A stretch of DNA of 40,339 nucleotides from Gemmatimonadota bacterium (GTDB taxonomy: Bacteria > Gemmatimonadota > Gemmatimonadetes > Longimicrobiales > Gaopeijiaceae), in assembly GCA_024638325.1 (NCBI GenBank), contig JAHEKM010000200.1:772-41110 (forward strand), written 5' to 3'. Numbering within the stretch: the stretch's first letter is position 1; every line of letters begins with the position of its first letter. The position numbers and the translations under genes are program-made. Under the pieces are notes generated by a model. It saw only the letters and a program-made list of their open reading frames with translations, was not told the origin of the DNA and ran no database searches. Below are positions 32,515-40,339 of this stretch, one piece after another.

Positions 32515-34023
32515 TTACATCGCCCACCACACCGGATCGGTGAGTGTCGGTGCAGGGTTGGGGACGTTGGCCCCGTTGTACAGCTGCTCCTCCGGCGGAT
32601 AGAACAGGCGCTGTGGCCAGTCCGTCGGGTTCGGCAGGTCGGAATTGGCAGCCGGTACGAGGTCCGCACCGGTCGTGCCCGCGTCGGTCGTCCAGTCGAA
32701 CTGGGCGCGACGCAGCTCGGAGAACGCCTCCGGGCCCGCCATGAACAGCGAGACCCACTTCTGGACACGAATCGCGTCCAGGCCCTGGTAGGTGCCCGTG
32801 GTGTAACCCACCGAAGCCTGTCCAAGGAACGTGGTGATGTCAGCCGCCGCCACACCCATGTCCTCCATCGCGGCCGTGATCGCAGCGTCGTAATACGTCT
32901 CGGCCTGCGCGGCGCCACCCGGGATCCAACCCAACTCCGCCGCCTCCGCAGCAAGGAACAGCACCTCGGAGTAGGAAAGGAGGTTGGACGGCGTGTCCGC
33001 AGTCAGAAAGTACGTCCCGATCTGCGAGAAGTGAGCGGCCGTGGTCGTGGCCGCAGGCGCGTAGTCCTGCGGTTCCAAGCCGTTGCGAAGGCCGCGGTAG
33101 ACACCGTCTGCGGTGGTCAGCTGCGCGTAAATCGGCAGCCGTGGGTCATTGTGCGTGGCGAGATTATCGATGAGCGACTGGCTCATGCGGAAGTCACCGA
33201 AGCGCCCGGACACCACGATACCCTCGTACACCGGGTTCGCCGCCGGCTGAGTCGCCGTCCAGTTGACCTGGGCCTGCTCGGCATTGCTCGCGAAGACGCT
33301 ACCGCCCCAGGCAGCTGCAAAAGCAGCCGCACCCGCAGCAGGATCGGCGTTGGACATCCGCATCGCGTAGCGCAACTGGAGCGAGTTGGCGAACGCGAGC
33401 CACCCGTCCATGTCGCCAGAGTACACCGGGTCGAAGTCACCGAAGGTGACGACGGCCGCGGTGTTGATCCGAGCCTCGGCGGCTACCAGCCGCGCAATGA
33501 GATCCGGATAGATCGAGGACTGCGGGTCGTAGACAGGAGCGGTGATGCCCTCGTCCAGTCGCAGCGCCTCGGTGTACGGCATGTCACCGAAGTAGTCGGT
33601 GAGCATCGCCTGTCCGTAGACGCTCATGATCTCCGCGACGGCCCAGGCGTTGTCGTCCACCCCGTCGGCCAGCTGCTTGGCGGCCTTGAGGTCCTGGAGC
33701 GCGTAGAACATCTCCGTCCAGATGGCGTCCGGAATGCCACCGCGAGGAGTATAGGTGTCCTCCTCGTTGTAGACCGGCTGGGCGATGTGCTGTGCCCAGT
33801 TCTCGCCGTGGTAGAGCTGCGTCCACTGTCCGAACACGCCACGGTTGCCGCCGTTGGCGGCAACGTCCCAGATACCGCCCAGAATCAGATTCTGGATCGG
33901 CACCGTTTCGGGCGCGTTCGGGTTCACGTTGACTTCGGTCAGGCCCTGGTCGCACCCAGTGGCGATCAGGACCGCGATCGCGGCTGCGGAAACTCCCGCG
34001 AACCGCCGATTTCTCTTGGTCAT
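32515..34023 (-). CDS. SusD/RagB-family nutrient-binding lipoprotein
   Basis: The protein has 502 residues. It is the surface lid protein working with the SusC transporter just upstream. The signal ends in AVLIATGC with Cys24 as lipid anchor. The start of the mature part has TEVNVNPNAPETVP, typical of the SusD-like group 2. Tetratrico-like helices with AEIMSVYGQAMLTDYFGDMPYTEAL follow. A later segment LLSYSEVLFLAAEAAELGW matches the conserved E-x-x-F-x-x-A-E-A motif, and IRVQKWVSLFMAGPEAFSELRR matches the end region. The ligand cannot be read from the sequence; this subgroup is often linked to peptides or varied glycans. The gap to susC is 22 bases. Confidence 0.92.
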   Translation of the reverse strand: MTKRNRRFAGVSAAAIAVLIATGCDQGLTEVNVNPNAPETVPIQNLILGGIWDVAANGGNRGVFGQWTQLYHGENWAQHIAQPVYNEEDTYTPRGGIPDAIWTEMFYALQDLKAAKQLADGVDDNAWAVAEIMSVYGQAMLTDYFGDMPYTEALRLDEGITAPVYDPQSSIYPDLIARLVAAEARINTAAVVTFGDFDPVYSGDMDGWLAFANSLQLRYAMRMSNADPAAGAAAFAAAWGGSVFASNAEQAQVNWTATQPAANPVYEGIVVSGRFGDFRMSQSLIDNLATHNDPRLPIYAQLTTADGVYRGLRNGLEPQDYAPAATTTAAHFSQIGTYFLTADTPSNLLSYSEVLFLAAEAAELGWIPGGAAQAETYYDAAITAAMEDMGVAAADITTFLGQASVGYTTGTYQGLDAIRVQKWVSLFMAGPEAFSELRRAQFDWTTDAGTTGADLVPAANSDLPNPTDWPQRLFYPPEEQLYNGANVPNPAPTLTDPVWWAM

Positions 34024-34045
34024 GTTCGTATTCCTGGTCTAGGTG

Positions 34046-37000
34046 CTATGGGCGCACGGTGACGTTGAAACCGATGCTACGAGCGGACGGCATCTGGCCG
34101 TACTCGAAGCCCTGCACGTTCGTGCCTTCCATGGAGGTCTCGGGATCGAGGTGATCCGCCTTGGTCCAGAGCCACAGGTTGCGACCGACGACGGAGAGGT
34201 CGACGGCATCCACGCCCCAGCGGTTGGTCCAAGAAGTAGGCAGCCCGTACGAAAGAGTCAGCTCACGCAGCTTGATGTACGTGGCCTCCTCCAGGTTGTT
34301 GCGCGGGTGGAAGAAGTTCCGCGCCCAGTAGGACTGCTGGTTGACCGGAGTGGTGTTCGGCACGAAGACGCCAGGTGACGTCTCCTGAACGCCGTCCACC
34401 ACGATGCCCGTGTTGGCGTCGCACACCGGGTAGCCCTGAACGGCCGTACCCGTCGGCGAGCACCGGCCGCCCTCGGCCGTCTCGGCCAGGACGCCAGCGT
34501 AACGACCGAACGCCTTGGTCACGGAGTAGATGTGACCACCCTGCCTCCAGTCGAACAGGAAGCCGAGGCGCGCACCCTTGAAGCTGAACTCGTTGGCCCA
34601 ACCGGCGCGCCAATCGGGATTGACGTTACCGATGACCGGGTTCTCCGGCGACACGTCGACCGCCGGGCGCCCATCGGCCTGGACGATGATGTTGCCGTCC
34701 GGATCGTACCGATAGTCGTACAGCGCGACGAGCTGACCGAGCGGCTCGCCTTCGCGCGCGTAGAGGGACACGAACCAGAAGTCGCCGAGGCTGAGCTCGA
34801 GACCATCGATGCCCTCAGCGAGGCTCACGACCTTGCTGTCGTTCTTCGCCCACGTGACGGTCGACTCCCAGCGGAAGTCCCCGCTCGCATAAGGCGTCCC
34901 GCGAAGCAGGACTTCCCAGCCCTTGTTCTCGACCGTACCCGCGTTGACCATGCGGCTACCGTAGCCAGTCGACGTCGTGAGCTGCACGGGCATGACCTGA
35001 TCCCGCGTCTCCTCGATGTAATACGTCACGTCCAAACCGACGCGGTTGTCGATGAAGGCCAGCTCGGCGCCGAACTCCCAGGACTCCGTCGTTTCCGGCC
35101 GGAGCTCGGGATTCTCGAGGCGCGCCGGAACGCTGAAGCTCGGATTGCCGTTCCAGATCTCGTCCGCCGCAAACGTGTTCTGCAGGCGGTATGGGTCGGT
35201 GTCGTTACCGACCTGGGCCCAACTCGCACGGAGCTTACCGTAGGAGATCGGCGAGTCGTCGAGCGCCTCGACCACCTCGGTGAAGACGAAGCTACCGCTC
35301 ACCGAAGGATAGAAGTACGACCGGTTGTCCTCGGGTAGTGTCGAGGACCAGTCGTTACGGCCCGTTGCTGTCACGAACAGGTAGTTGTTGTAACCGAAGT
35401 CAGCCTGACCATACAGGCTGTTGACGCGCTTCCGCGCGATGGCCGTCGTGCGAATCGGCGGCAGGGCCGCGTTCGACACGTCGTACGTCCCGGGCGCCGT
35501 GAGCTGCTCGACCCATGTGTAGTCGTTGGTGCGCTCGTAGTCGCGCCGGTTACCACCCACCGTGAAGCTCGTCGTGAACGGCAGGTCGAGATCCGGGTTC
35601 GCCGAGATCAGGAAGTCGGCGTTCGACTCCTGGAAACCGATGTCCCAGGTCGCGAACGAGCCACCCGGATTGATGTACTCACGGGTGACGTCGACCGGGC
35701 TGGTGGTGTAGTCACCGGCGATCGCCGTCTGCGGATTGGCCGCATACGTCTTGAGCCGGTTGTCCTGGTACCAGTCGGTGCCGATCCGGACCATCGCGCT
35801 GAGCCAGTCGGTCAGCTCATACGAGGCCGAGAGCTGCCCGATCAGGCGGTCGCGGGTGTCCTCGTTGCGATTCACCAGCGACTTGAAGTACGGATTCACC
35901 CAGAACGACGTGTTCCAGCTGTAGGGGAAGCCGCCAACGAGCGGCTCGTTGAGTGGCCGGTTCTGGTCGTGCAGCTCCTCGAGCTGCCTGGAGTCGACCT
36001 GGCGGCCGAACCAGATGAAGCCACCCATCGGGTTGTCCGAACCATAACCGACGCCCGGGCGGTTGTTGCCCTCGGACGTGATGTACTGGCCCGACCCGTC
36101 GATGCTGAGGCGCTCGAAGGCCTGAATGCCGCCCGCGAGCGAGAACGATGTCCGGTCCTGAGTGTGACCCGGAGCCATACCGTTCAGGTTCAAGCGGCTG
36201 AACGAAGCGCGACCGTTCACGTTCTCCGTGGACCCTGCCACCGACACGTTGGTCGTGGCCGTGATGCCGGTCCTGAAGAAGTCGTCGACGTTGTTCGGGC
36301 TGGAAACCCAAGGCGCCGGCGTACGCGAATCCGAAACCGGATCGTACGCGCTGAACCACTGCGGGATCATGAGACCGACGTCGAGCGGAGGACCCCAGCT
36401 CTCGTCGTACTCGTCGTAGACGCCGCCGCCGTAACCGTCGTAGAACTCGAACTGGCCGTTCAGGCCCTGACCGAACGCGTTCTGGTAGTTCGGGAGCTTG
36501 AGCTCGTCCTCGAAGGTCACCTGCTGGCTGACGATGATCTCGGCGCCGCCAGGTGTGTTGCGACCCCTCTTGGTCTCGATCAGGATGACGCCGTTAGCTC
36601 CACGCGAACCGTACAACGCGGCCGCGTTGGGGCCCTTCAGGACCGTCATCGAGGCGATGTCCTCGGGATTGATGTCCTGAATGGCGTTTCCGTAGTCATA
36701 GCCACCCTGGTCGCTGAGGCCACCCGCCACACCGCCGATCGAGTTGTTGACGGGAATACCATCGACGACGAACAGCGGCTGATTGTCGGATGACAGCGAG
36801 TTCTCACCGCGGATGACGATGCGGGACGAACCACCCTGCGGGCCCGAGTTCGTGATGTTCACGCCGGCGACCTTGCCGGAGAGAGCGTTCACGAGGTTGG
36901 GCTCAACACGGGTGAGCTCAGCGCCACTGAACTGCTGCGTGGCGATGGCCAGCTCGCGCGACTGCCGCTCCATACCGAGCGCCGTCACGGTGACGCCCGC

Positions 37001-37342
37001 AATACGGAGCGGATCCTCACCGAGAACGAAGTTGAGCACCTGAGTGCCCGGCTGCAGCGTCACGGTCTGGACTTCCGTGGTGTAGCCGATGAGGCTCGCG
37101 GTCACATCGACCGTGGCGCTGCCCGCACGTGCCGCAGCGGGCACGATGAGGACGTAGCGACCCTGCGCGTTCGTAAGAACGCCGAGCCCCAAGGATTGAA
37201 TGAATACTGTTCCAGTTTCCACAGGGGTACCGGCCTGTGTGGTCACGGTACCGGTGAGCGTGGTAGGCTCCTGGGCGGAAACCGGGAGGGCGACGAGCAG
37301 CGACGCTGCAACGCCGAACAACAGCTGACGTGGAGTTCTCAC
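34046..37342 (-). CDS. SusC/RagA-family TonB-linked outer-membrane transporter
   Basis: The protein has 1098 residues. It takes up oligomers through the outer membrane, powered by TonB. The GTG start at 37342 follows GGGAGG with five bases spacing. The signal ends near PVSA (residue 23). A carboxypeptidase-like regulatory domain (about 27-100) contains LTGTVTTQAGTPVETG and NAQGRYVLIVP. The plug (about 120-260) contains VTALGMERQSRE, ALSGKVAGVNI, IRGENSLSSDNQPLFVVDG and the SusC-type VLKGPNAAALYGSRGANG. A long barrel follows, ending in SIGFNVTVRP. The ligand is unknown. Confidence 0.95.
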   Translation of the reverse strand: MRTPRQLLFGVAASLLVALPVSAQEPTTLTGTVTTQAGTPVETGTVFIQSLGLGVLTNAQGRYVLIVPAAARAGSATVDVTASLIGYTTEVQTVTLQPGTQVLNFVLGEDPLRIAGVTVTALGMERQSRELAIATQQFSGAELTRVEPNLVNALSGKVAGVNITNSGPQGGSSRIVIRGENSLSSDNQPLFVVDGIPVNNSIGGVAGGLSDQGGYDYGNAIQDINPEDIASMTVLKGPNAAALYGSRGANGVILIETKRGRNTPGGAEIIVSQQVTFEDELKLPNYQNAFGQGLNGQFEFYDGYGGGVYDEYDESWGPPLDVGLMIPQWFSAYDPVSDSRTPAPWVSSPNNVDDFFRTGITATTNVSVAGSTENVNGRASFSRLNLNGMAPGHTQDRTSFSLAGGIQAFERLSIDGSGQYITSEGNNRPGVGYGSDNPMGGFIWFGRQVDSRQLEELHDQNRPLNEPLVGGFPYSWNTSFWVNPYFKSLVNRNEDTRDRLIGQLSASYELTDWLSAMVRIGTDWYQDNRLKTYAANPQTAIAGDYTTSPVDVTREYINPGGSFATWDIGFQESNADFLISANPDLDLPFTTSFTVGGNRRDYERTNDYTWVEQLTAPGTYDVSNAALPPIRTTAIARKRVNSLYGQADFGYNNYLFVTATGRNDWSSTLPEDNRSYFYPSVSGSFVFTEVVEALDDSPISYGKLRASWAQVGNDTDPYRLQNTFAADEIWNGNPSFSVPARLENPELRPETTESWEFGAELAFIDNRVGLDVTYYIEETRDQVMPVQLTTSTGYGSRMVNAGTVENKGWEVLLRGTPYASGDFRWESTVTWAKNDSKVVSLAEGIDGLELSLGDFWFVSLYAREGEPLGQLVALYDYRYDPDGNIIVQADGRPAVDVSPENPVIGNVNPDWRAGWANEFSFKGARLGFLFDWRQGGHIYSVTKAFGRYAGVLAETAEGGRCSPTGTAVQGYPVCDANTGIVVDGVQETSPGVFVPNTTPVNQQSYWARNFFHPRNNLEEATYIKLRELTLSYGLPTSWTNRWGVDAVDLSVVGRNLWLWTKADHLDPETSMEGTNVQGFEYGQMPSARSIGFNVTVRP

Positions 37343-37385
37343 ATCAACCTCCCAGCAGGAGTTAGAGACAACCAACGAACACTAA

Positions 37386-37406
37386 ACGCATCCTACATCT
37401 ATGCGT
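37386..37406 (-). promoter_or_regulatory. perfect inverted repeat upstream of susC
   Basis: ACGCAT (37386-37391) and ATGCGT (37401-37406) are separated by nine bases, 44 bases before the susC start. It could be an operator or a small leader hairpin. No experimental counterpart is known to me. Confidence 0.35.
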
Positions 37407-37410
37407 CCAA

Positions 37411-37435
37411 CCGGAGCGCCTGAGAGACGCTCCGG
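37411..37435 (-). promoter_or_regulatory. GC-rich hairpin in the susC upstream region
   Basis: CCGGAGCG (37411-37418) pairs with CGCTCCGG (37428-37435) around a nine-base loop. It could be a leader hairpin or the end of an upstream transcript; a T-run is lacking. Confidence 0.4.
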
Positions 37436-37523
37436 CTGGTAATGAACGACCGAGCGGGCTCGTTTGAGTCGCTTCGGCCGAAAGCATTACTCGTCAAGCT
37501 CTTCAAAGCCGGTACTTACTTCA

Positions 37524-37543
37524 ACCCCATATGTTTCTGGGGT
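37524..37543 (-). terminator. weak hairpin downstream of ridA
   Basis: ACCCCA (37524-37529) pairs with TGGGGT (37538-37543), loop eight bases, 46 bases after the ridA stop on the minus strand, followed by TTGAAG. It might end the rfaE1-ridA transcript; the short stem makes this uncertain. Confidence 0.35.
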
Positions 37544-37589
37544 CGGAAAGTTATGAGCCGGCGGCGCCAACAGCAACAAAATTGTGGGG

Positions 37590-37976
37590 TCAGACAGTCC
37601 TGGCAACGCACTCGACCTCGACCGCGCAACCCCGCGGCAGCGCCGCCGCCTGAATGGCCGCCCTCGCCGGCCGGTGCTCCCCGAAGTGGCGGGCATAGAT
37701 CTCGTTCATGGCGGCGAAGTCGTTCATGTCCCGGAGGAACACCGTCGTCTTCACGACCAGGTGCATCGAGGAACCCGCCGCATCCAGTACCGCGGCGAGA
37801 TTCCGCAGAACCAGCTCGGTCTGTTCGCCCACGCCCCCGCTCGACATCTCGCCGGTCTCCGGATCGATGGGTATCTGGCCTGAGCAGAAGACCCAGCCCT
37901 CTGCCACGACGGCTTGAGAGTAGGGACCGATGGCACGAGGCGCCCGGTCGGTATCCACGGCACGGAGCTCACTCAT
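37590..37976 (-). CDS. ridA: RidA-family imine/enamine deaminase
   Basis: The protein has 128 residues. It removes reactive 2-aminoacrylate and related imines formed by PLP enzymes. The typical parts are present: APRAIGPYSQAV (12-23), FCSGQIPIDPETGEM (30-44), VLRNLAAVLDAAGSS, VVKTTVFLRDMNDFAAMNEIY and the end AAALPRGCAVEVECVA. The catalytic carboxylate-binding Arg105 is conserved, so an active RidA is likely. It overlaps rfaE1 by four bases (ATGA). Confidence 0.94.
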   Translation of the reverse strand: MSELRAVDTDRAPRAIGPYSQAVVAEGWVFCSGQIPIDPETGEMSSGGVGEQTELVLRNLAAVLDAAGSSMHLVVKTTVFLRDMNDFAAMNEIYARHFGEHRPARAAIQAAALPRGCAVEVECVARTV

Positions 37977-38986
37977 TCAACCTCCTCATGGATCGGATGG
38001 TTCGGCCCTGCGCGGATGTGAGCCATGACCTCCGTGGCCGTGACCGTGCGTACGCCGGGCCGCCGGACCTCGACGGCGGCGGCGTGGGTCGCGAGCGCAG
38101 CGGCTTCGGCCACGGACGCCTCGGCGGCAAGGGCCAGCGCGACCACGGCGCTGACCGTGTCGCCTGCGCCGGAGACGTCATAGACCTCTTCCGGTTCGAT
38201 CGACAACTGCACCCAGCGCCCGTCTCCGCTCACGAGTGACATGCCCTGCTCTCCCAGGGTGACGAGCAGATGATCGCAGTCGAGTCGGGCGCGCGCAGCC
38301 TCCATCCAGCCGGCATCGCTCGCGCGCACGGGCTCGCCGAGCGCTTCTTGGAGCTCCCTGCGGTTGGGCTTGAGCACCGTGGCACCACGATAGTCGAAGA
38401 ACCGGCGGCGTTTGGGATCGGCGACGACAGGAGTCCCTGATGACTTCGCCAAGGCCAGGACCGCTTCGACGACGGACGAGGTGAGCACACCCTTGTCGTA
38501 GTCCTGCACGACGACAGCATGGCAGCCAGCCATGAGCCGACGGACCTCCGCTACGATCGCCGATGCAACGGCCTCGTCCACTTCCTCGTCGACTTCGCGG
38601 TCGAAGCGAACGATCTGCTGCGGCCCGGCGCCGACCCGCGTCTTCACGGTCGTAGGTCGGTCCGGCGTCCTCACCACGCCCGACGCGTCCGCATCGCGGG
38701 CGGCAAGCTCGGCGAGAAGCTCGGCTCCGTCCGCGTCGTCGCCGGCGCAGCCCACGACGCAGCACGCCGCACCCAGAGCGGTCACGTTGGCGGCGACGTT
38801 GCCGGCACCACCGAGCGCGACCCACTCGCGTTCGACGCGCACGACCGGCACGGGGGCTTCCGGCGAGACACGGTCCACCCGGCCCGACACGTAGCGGTCG
38901 AGCATGAGGTCGCCGACCACCAGCACGCGGACGGCAGACGCGCCACGAAGGATCTCGGCGGCTCGGTCCGCCGCGAGCACGCTCAA
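37973..38986 (-). CDS. rfaE1: D-glycero-beta-D-manno-heptose-7-phosphate kinase
   Basis: The protein has 337 residues, the stand-alone kinase half of HldE (PfkB family). It makes heptose 1,7-bisphosphate for ADP-heptose. Markers are GDLMLDRYVSGRVDRVSPEAP (25-45), GGAGNVAANV (59-68), KTRV...QQIVRFDRE (115-131), DYDKGVLT, DPKRRRFFDYRGATVLKPNRRE, and the catalytic GAGDT (273-277) with Asp276. The start is uncertain: TTG 38986 or GTG 38980, neither with a clear ribosome-binding site. The adenylyltransferase half lies about 20 kb away at 17039-17533. Confidence 0.93.
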   Translation of the reverse strand: MSVLAADRAAEILRGASAVRVLVVGDLMLDRYVSGRVDRVSPEAPVPVVRVEREWVALGGAGNVAANVTALGAACCVVGCAGDDADGAELLAELAARDADASGVVRTPDRPTTVKTRVGAGPQQIVRFDREVDEEVDEAVASAIVAEVRRLMAGCHAVVVQDYDKGVLTSSVVEAVLALAKSSGTPVVADPKRRRFFDYRGATVLKPNRRELQEALGEPVRASDAGWMEAARARLDCDHLLVTLGEQGMSLVSGDGRWVQLSIEPEEVYDVSGAGDTVSAVVALALAAEASVAEAAALATHAAAVEVRRPGVRTVTATEVMAHIRAGPNHPIHEEVE

Positions 38987-39004
38987 GGGATTGGACTCAG
39001 GAAC

Positions 39005-39514
39005 TCAGGAAAGGAGCTCCTCGAGCGCACCCAAGAAGTCCCGGTCACCCTCCAAGATCGGACCGTAACGGATCCATCTCAGGATGCCCTCGCGATCGAT
39101 GAGGAAGGTGGCTGGGAGTCCCGGCACCTGATAGAGCTCCATGCCCCTCATTTGAGGATCGTGGAGGATGGTGTACGTGACCTCGTACTCCTCCACGAAC
39201 ATCTCCACCTGGTCGGCGGCGTCTCCGGTGTCGAGCGAAATGCCCACGACCTCGAGGCCCTCGGCCGTGTGCTCCTCGTAGAGCGCCTGGAGGTACGGCG
39301 TCTCCTCCCGGCACGGCACGCACCAGGTCGCCCAGAGATTGAGAAGCACCACGCGCCCCTCCAGGGAGGCGAGCGTGACCGTATCGCCGGCCAGCGTGAC
39401 CGCCGGGTACTCGATCGCCTGGTTGCCGACACGCGGAATCACGTAGCCGTCGTCGGGGATGCAGGACGACGCGACGAAAAGTGCGACGGCCAAGGTCCAT
39501 TTCGACGTTCTCAT
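39005..39514 (-). CDS. TlpA/ResA-like thioredoxin lipoprotein
   Basis: The protein has 169 residues. It is a membrane-anchored thiol-disulfide protein of the periplasm. The signal ends in FVASSC with Cys18 as lipid anchor. The redoxin fold shows LAGDTVTLASLEGRVVLLNLW, the active site Trp-Cys65-Val-Pro-Cys68, VVGISLDTG and cis-Pro134 in VPGLPATFLID. The CVPC centre suggests a reductase role for cytochrome c or other secreted Cys proteins. It overlaps the sialidase-fold gene by four bases, so the two are probably expressed together. Confidence 0.92.
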   Translation of the reverse strand: MRTSKWTLAVALFVASSCIPDDGYVIPRVGNQAIEYPAVTLAGDTVTLASLEGRVVLLNLWATWCVPCREETPYLQALYEEHTAEGLEVVGISLDTGDAADQVEMFVEEYEVTYTILHDPQMRGMELYQVPGLPATFLIDREGILRWIRYGPILEGDRDFLGALEELLS

Positions 39515-40339
39515 GACGCCTCCAGATCGATTCGGGTCAGGCGGACCCGGGGCAAGAGCTCGGTTCCGTCGGTCCAGGCGAGCATTATCGCGTCATCCCC
39601 CGCCTTCGCCAAACGCGGAAAGCCGACGACTCGTTCCGAAGCCGAGGCGGTCGCTCGGAGAGACTCGAGAACCTCGCCTCGCGGGCCCACGCGCCGTAGC
39701 CAGACCTCCGCACCGTCCCCTCCGGTGCGCTCGACCCAGCTCACGAGCGCAGTTCCGTCGGTCAGCATCGCGACGTCCACTCGGCCCGCCGGAGCCCCCT
39801 CGTCGACGCGTACCGGGGTACCGAACGCGCGTCCTCCGTCGTCGGAGAAGCCGACGTACACGCGCGACGCCCCTCGAGCGGCGGTGAACCAGGCCACGAC
39901 GACGCGGCGACCCTCGGCCGCCACCGCCGGGCCATTCACGGGGCATGCTCCCGTTTCCCACCCGTCCTCGTGCACAAGGCCGCCGTCGCTCCAGCTGTTC
40001 CCGTCGAAGCGCATCGACCGGATGTCTCGGATCTCCTCGGGGCTTCTGTCTCTATAGACGAGGATCGCCCCTTCCGAAGTCTGCGCGACGTCGGTCTGGC
40101 AGCAGTCGCACACCCGGCCGTCCAGGGTCACCTCCTCCGAGGCCGAGCCGAGCCCGTCACCCGCCCGGAAATAGAGCGCGGTCTCCATCGGGGGCGGCCC
40201 CCCTCCAGGCCCTTCCGCGAAACCACGACCGTCGAGCCATATCACGCCGAGCTCCTGGCCTACCGGCAACACGGAGACGAACCCGTGCTCGACCGCGCTC
40301 TTGTCCTCGTGCGGCATCCAGGAGGGAGCCCACGAGGCG
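39511..40339 (-). CDS. sialidase/BNR-fold secreted protein (5' end outside window)
   Basis: At least 276 residues; the frame runs to the window edge without a stop, so the N-terminus is missing. Asp-box-like turns recur (FSDDGGRAFGTPVRVDE; SMRFDGNSWSDGGLVHEDG), as in beta-propeller sialidase-like proteins. A Cys-rich motif RVCDCCQTDVAQTSEGAI and a later ACPVNGPAVAAEG are typical of a subgroup often called exo-alpha-sialidase by annotation pipelines; sugar cleavage is not shown. The Cys cluster could bind a metal or form disulfides, which fits the thioredoxin-like gene that follows with a four-base overlap. Confidence 0.8.
   Translation of the reverse strand, partial: ASWAPSWMPHEDKSAVEHGFVSVLPVGQELGVIWLDGRGFAEGPGGGPPPMETALYFRAGDGLGSASEEVTLDGRVCDCCQTDVAQTSEGAILVYRDRSPEEIRDIRSMRFDGNSWSDGGLVHEDGWETGACPVNGPAVAAEGRRVVVAWFTAARGASRVYVGFSDDGGRAFGTPVRVDEGAPAGRVDVAMLTDGTALVSWVERTGGDGAEVWLRRVGPRGEVLESLRATASASERVVGFPRLAKAGDDAIMLAWTDGTELLPRVRLTRIDLEAS

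Overview
The window is GC-rich and comes from a diderm bacterium. It carries LPS genes (lptE, an lpxH-like gene, both halves of the heptose-ADP pathway), a SusC/SusD pair, many lipobox-type lipoproteins and outer-membrane barrels. SusCD together with Mrp-type antiporters, copper-monooxygenase-like cytochromes and high GC fits Gemmatimonadota or a neighbour in the FCB/Gemmatimonadota area best. That placement is an inference; no rRNA is present.

Layout. 1-410: tandem ~120-bp repeats behind a tRNA-Pro(UGG). 580-2140: three small minus-strand lipoprotein genes, two of which share a nearly identical membrane-tail sequence (in one case behind an in-frame TAG). 2.1-5.4 kb: a large Ig-repeat lipoprotein between two 41-bp direct repeats. 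5.5-13 kb: an outer-membrane protein, RhlE-type helicase, zinc-ribbon metallopeptidase, small barrel and a Zn/Cd-type P-type ATPase. 13-15.2 kb: a cytochrome c / copper-monooxygenase-like protein and a secreted partner.

15.4-27.4 kb is one long minus-strand run, mostly with 4- to 8-base overlaps. In transcription order it holds an outer-membrane lipoprotein, lptE, mnhE-F-G, an MbhD/MbhE-like subunit, mnhB-C, two antiporter subunits, a small His-rich membrane protein, a third antiporter subunit, a HemC-like protein without its catalytic residues, rfaE2, rph, rdgB and a DUF971 gene. It links ion transport, envelope building and nucleotide/RNA housekeeping.

27.5-31.4 kb: lpxH-like gene, DUF5683 protein, selenocysteine tRNA (selC), a GPAT-like acyltransferase and deoC. 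31.4-37.4 kb: two convergent lipoproteins resembling a lone TonB plug domain, a strong terminator, then susD and susC. 37.6-40.3 kb: ridA, rfaE1, a TlpA-like thioredoxin lipoprotein and a sialidase-fold protein cut by the window end.

Points most worth a second look: the HemC-like protein that lost its active-site Asp and cofactor Cys; selC, which implies selenoproteins elsewhere in the genome; the three-antiporter Mrp-like complex with an MrpA split into separate genes; the tail shared by two lipoproteins; and the tRNA-linked repeats. No CRISPR array, transposase, integrase or phage gene was seen.
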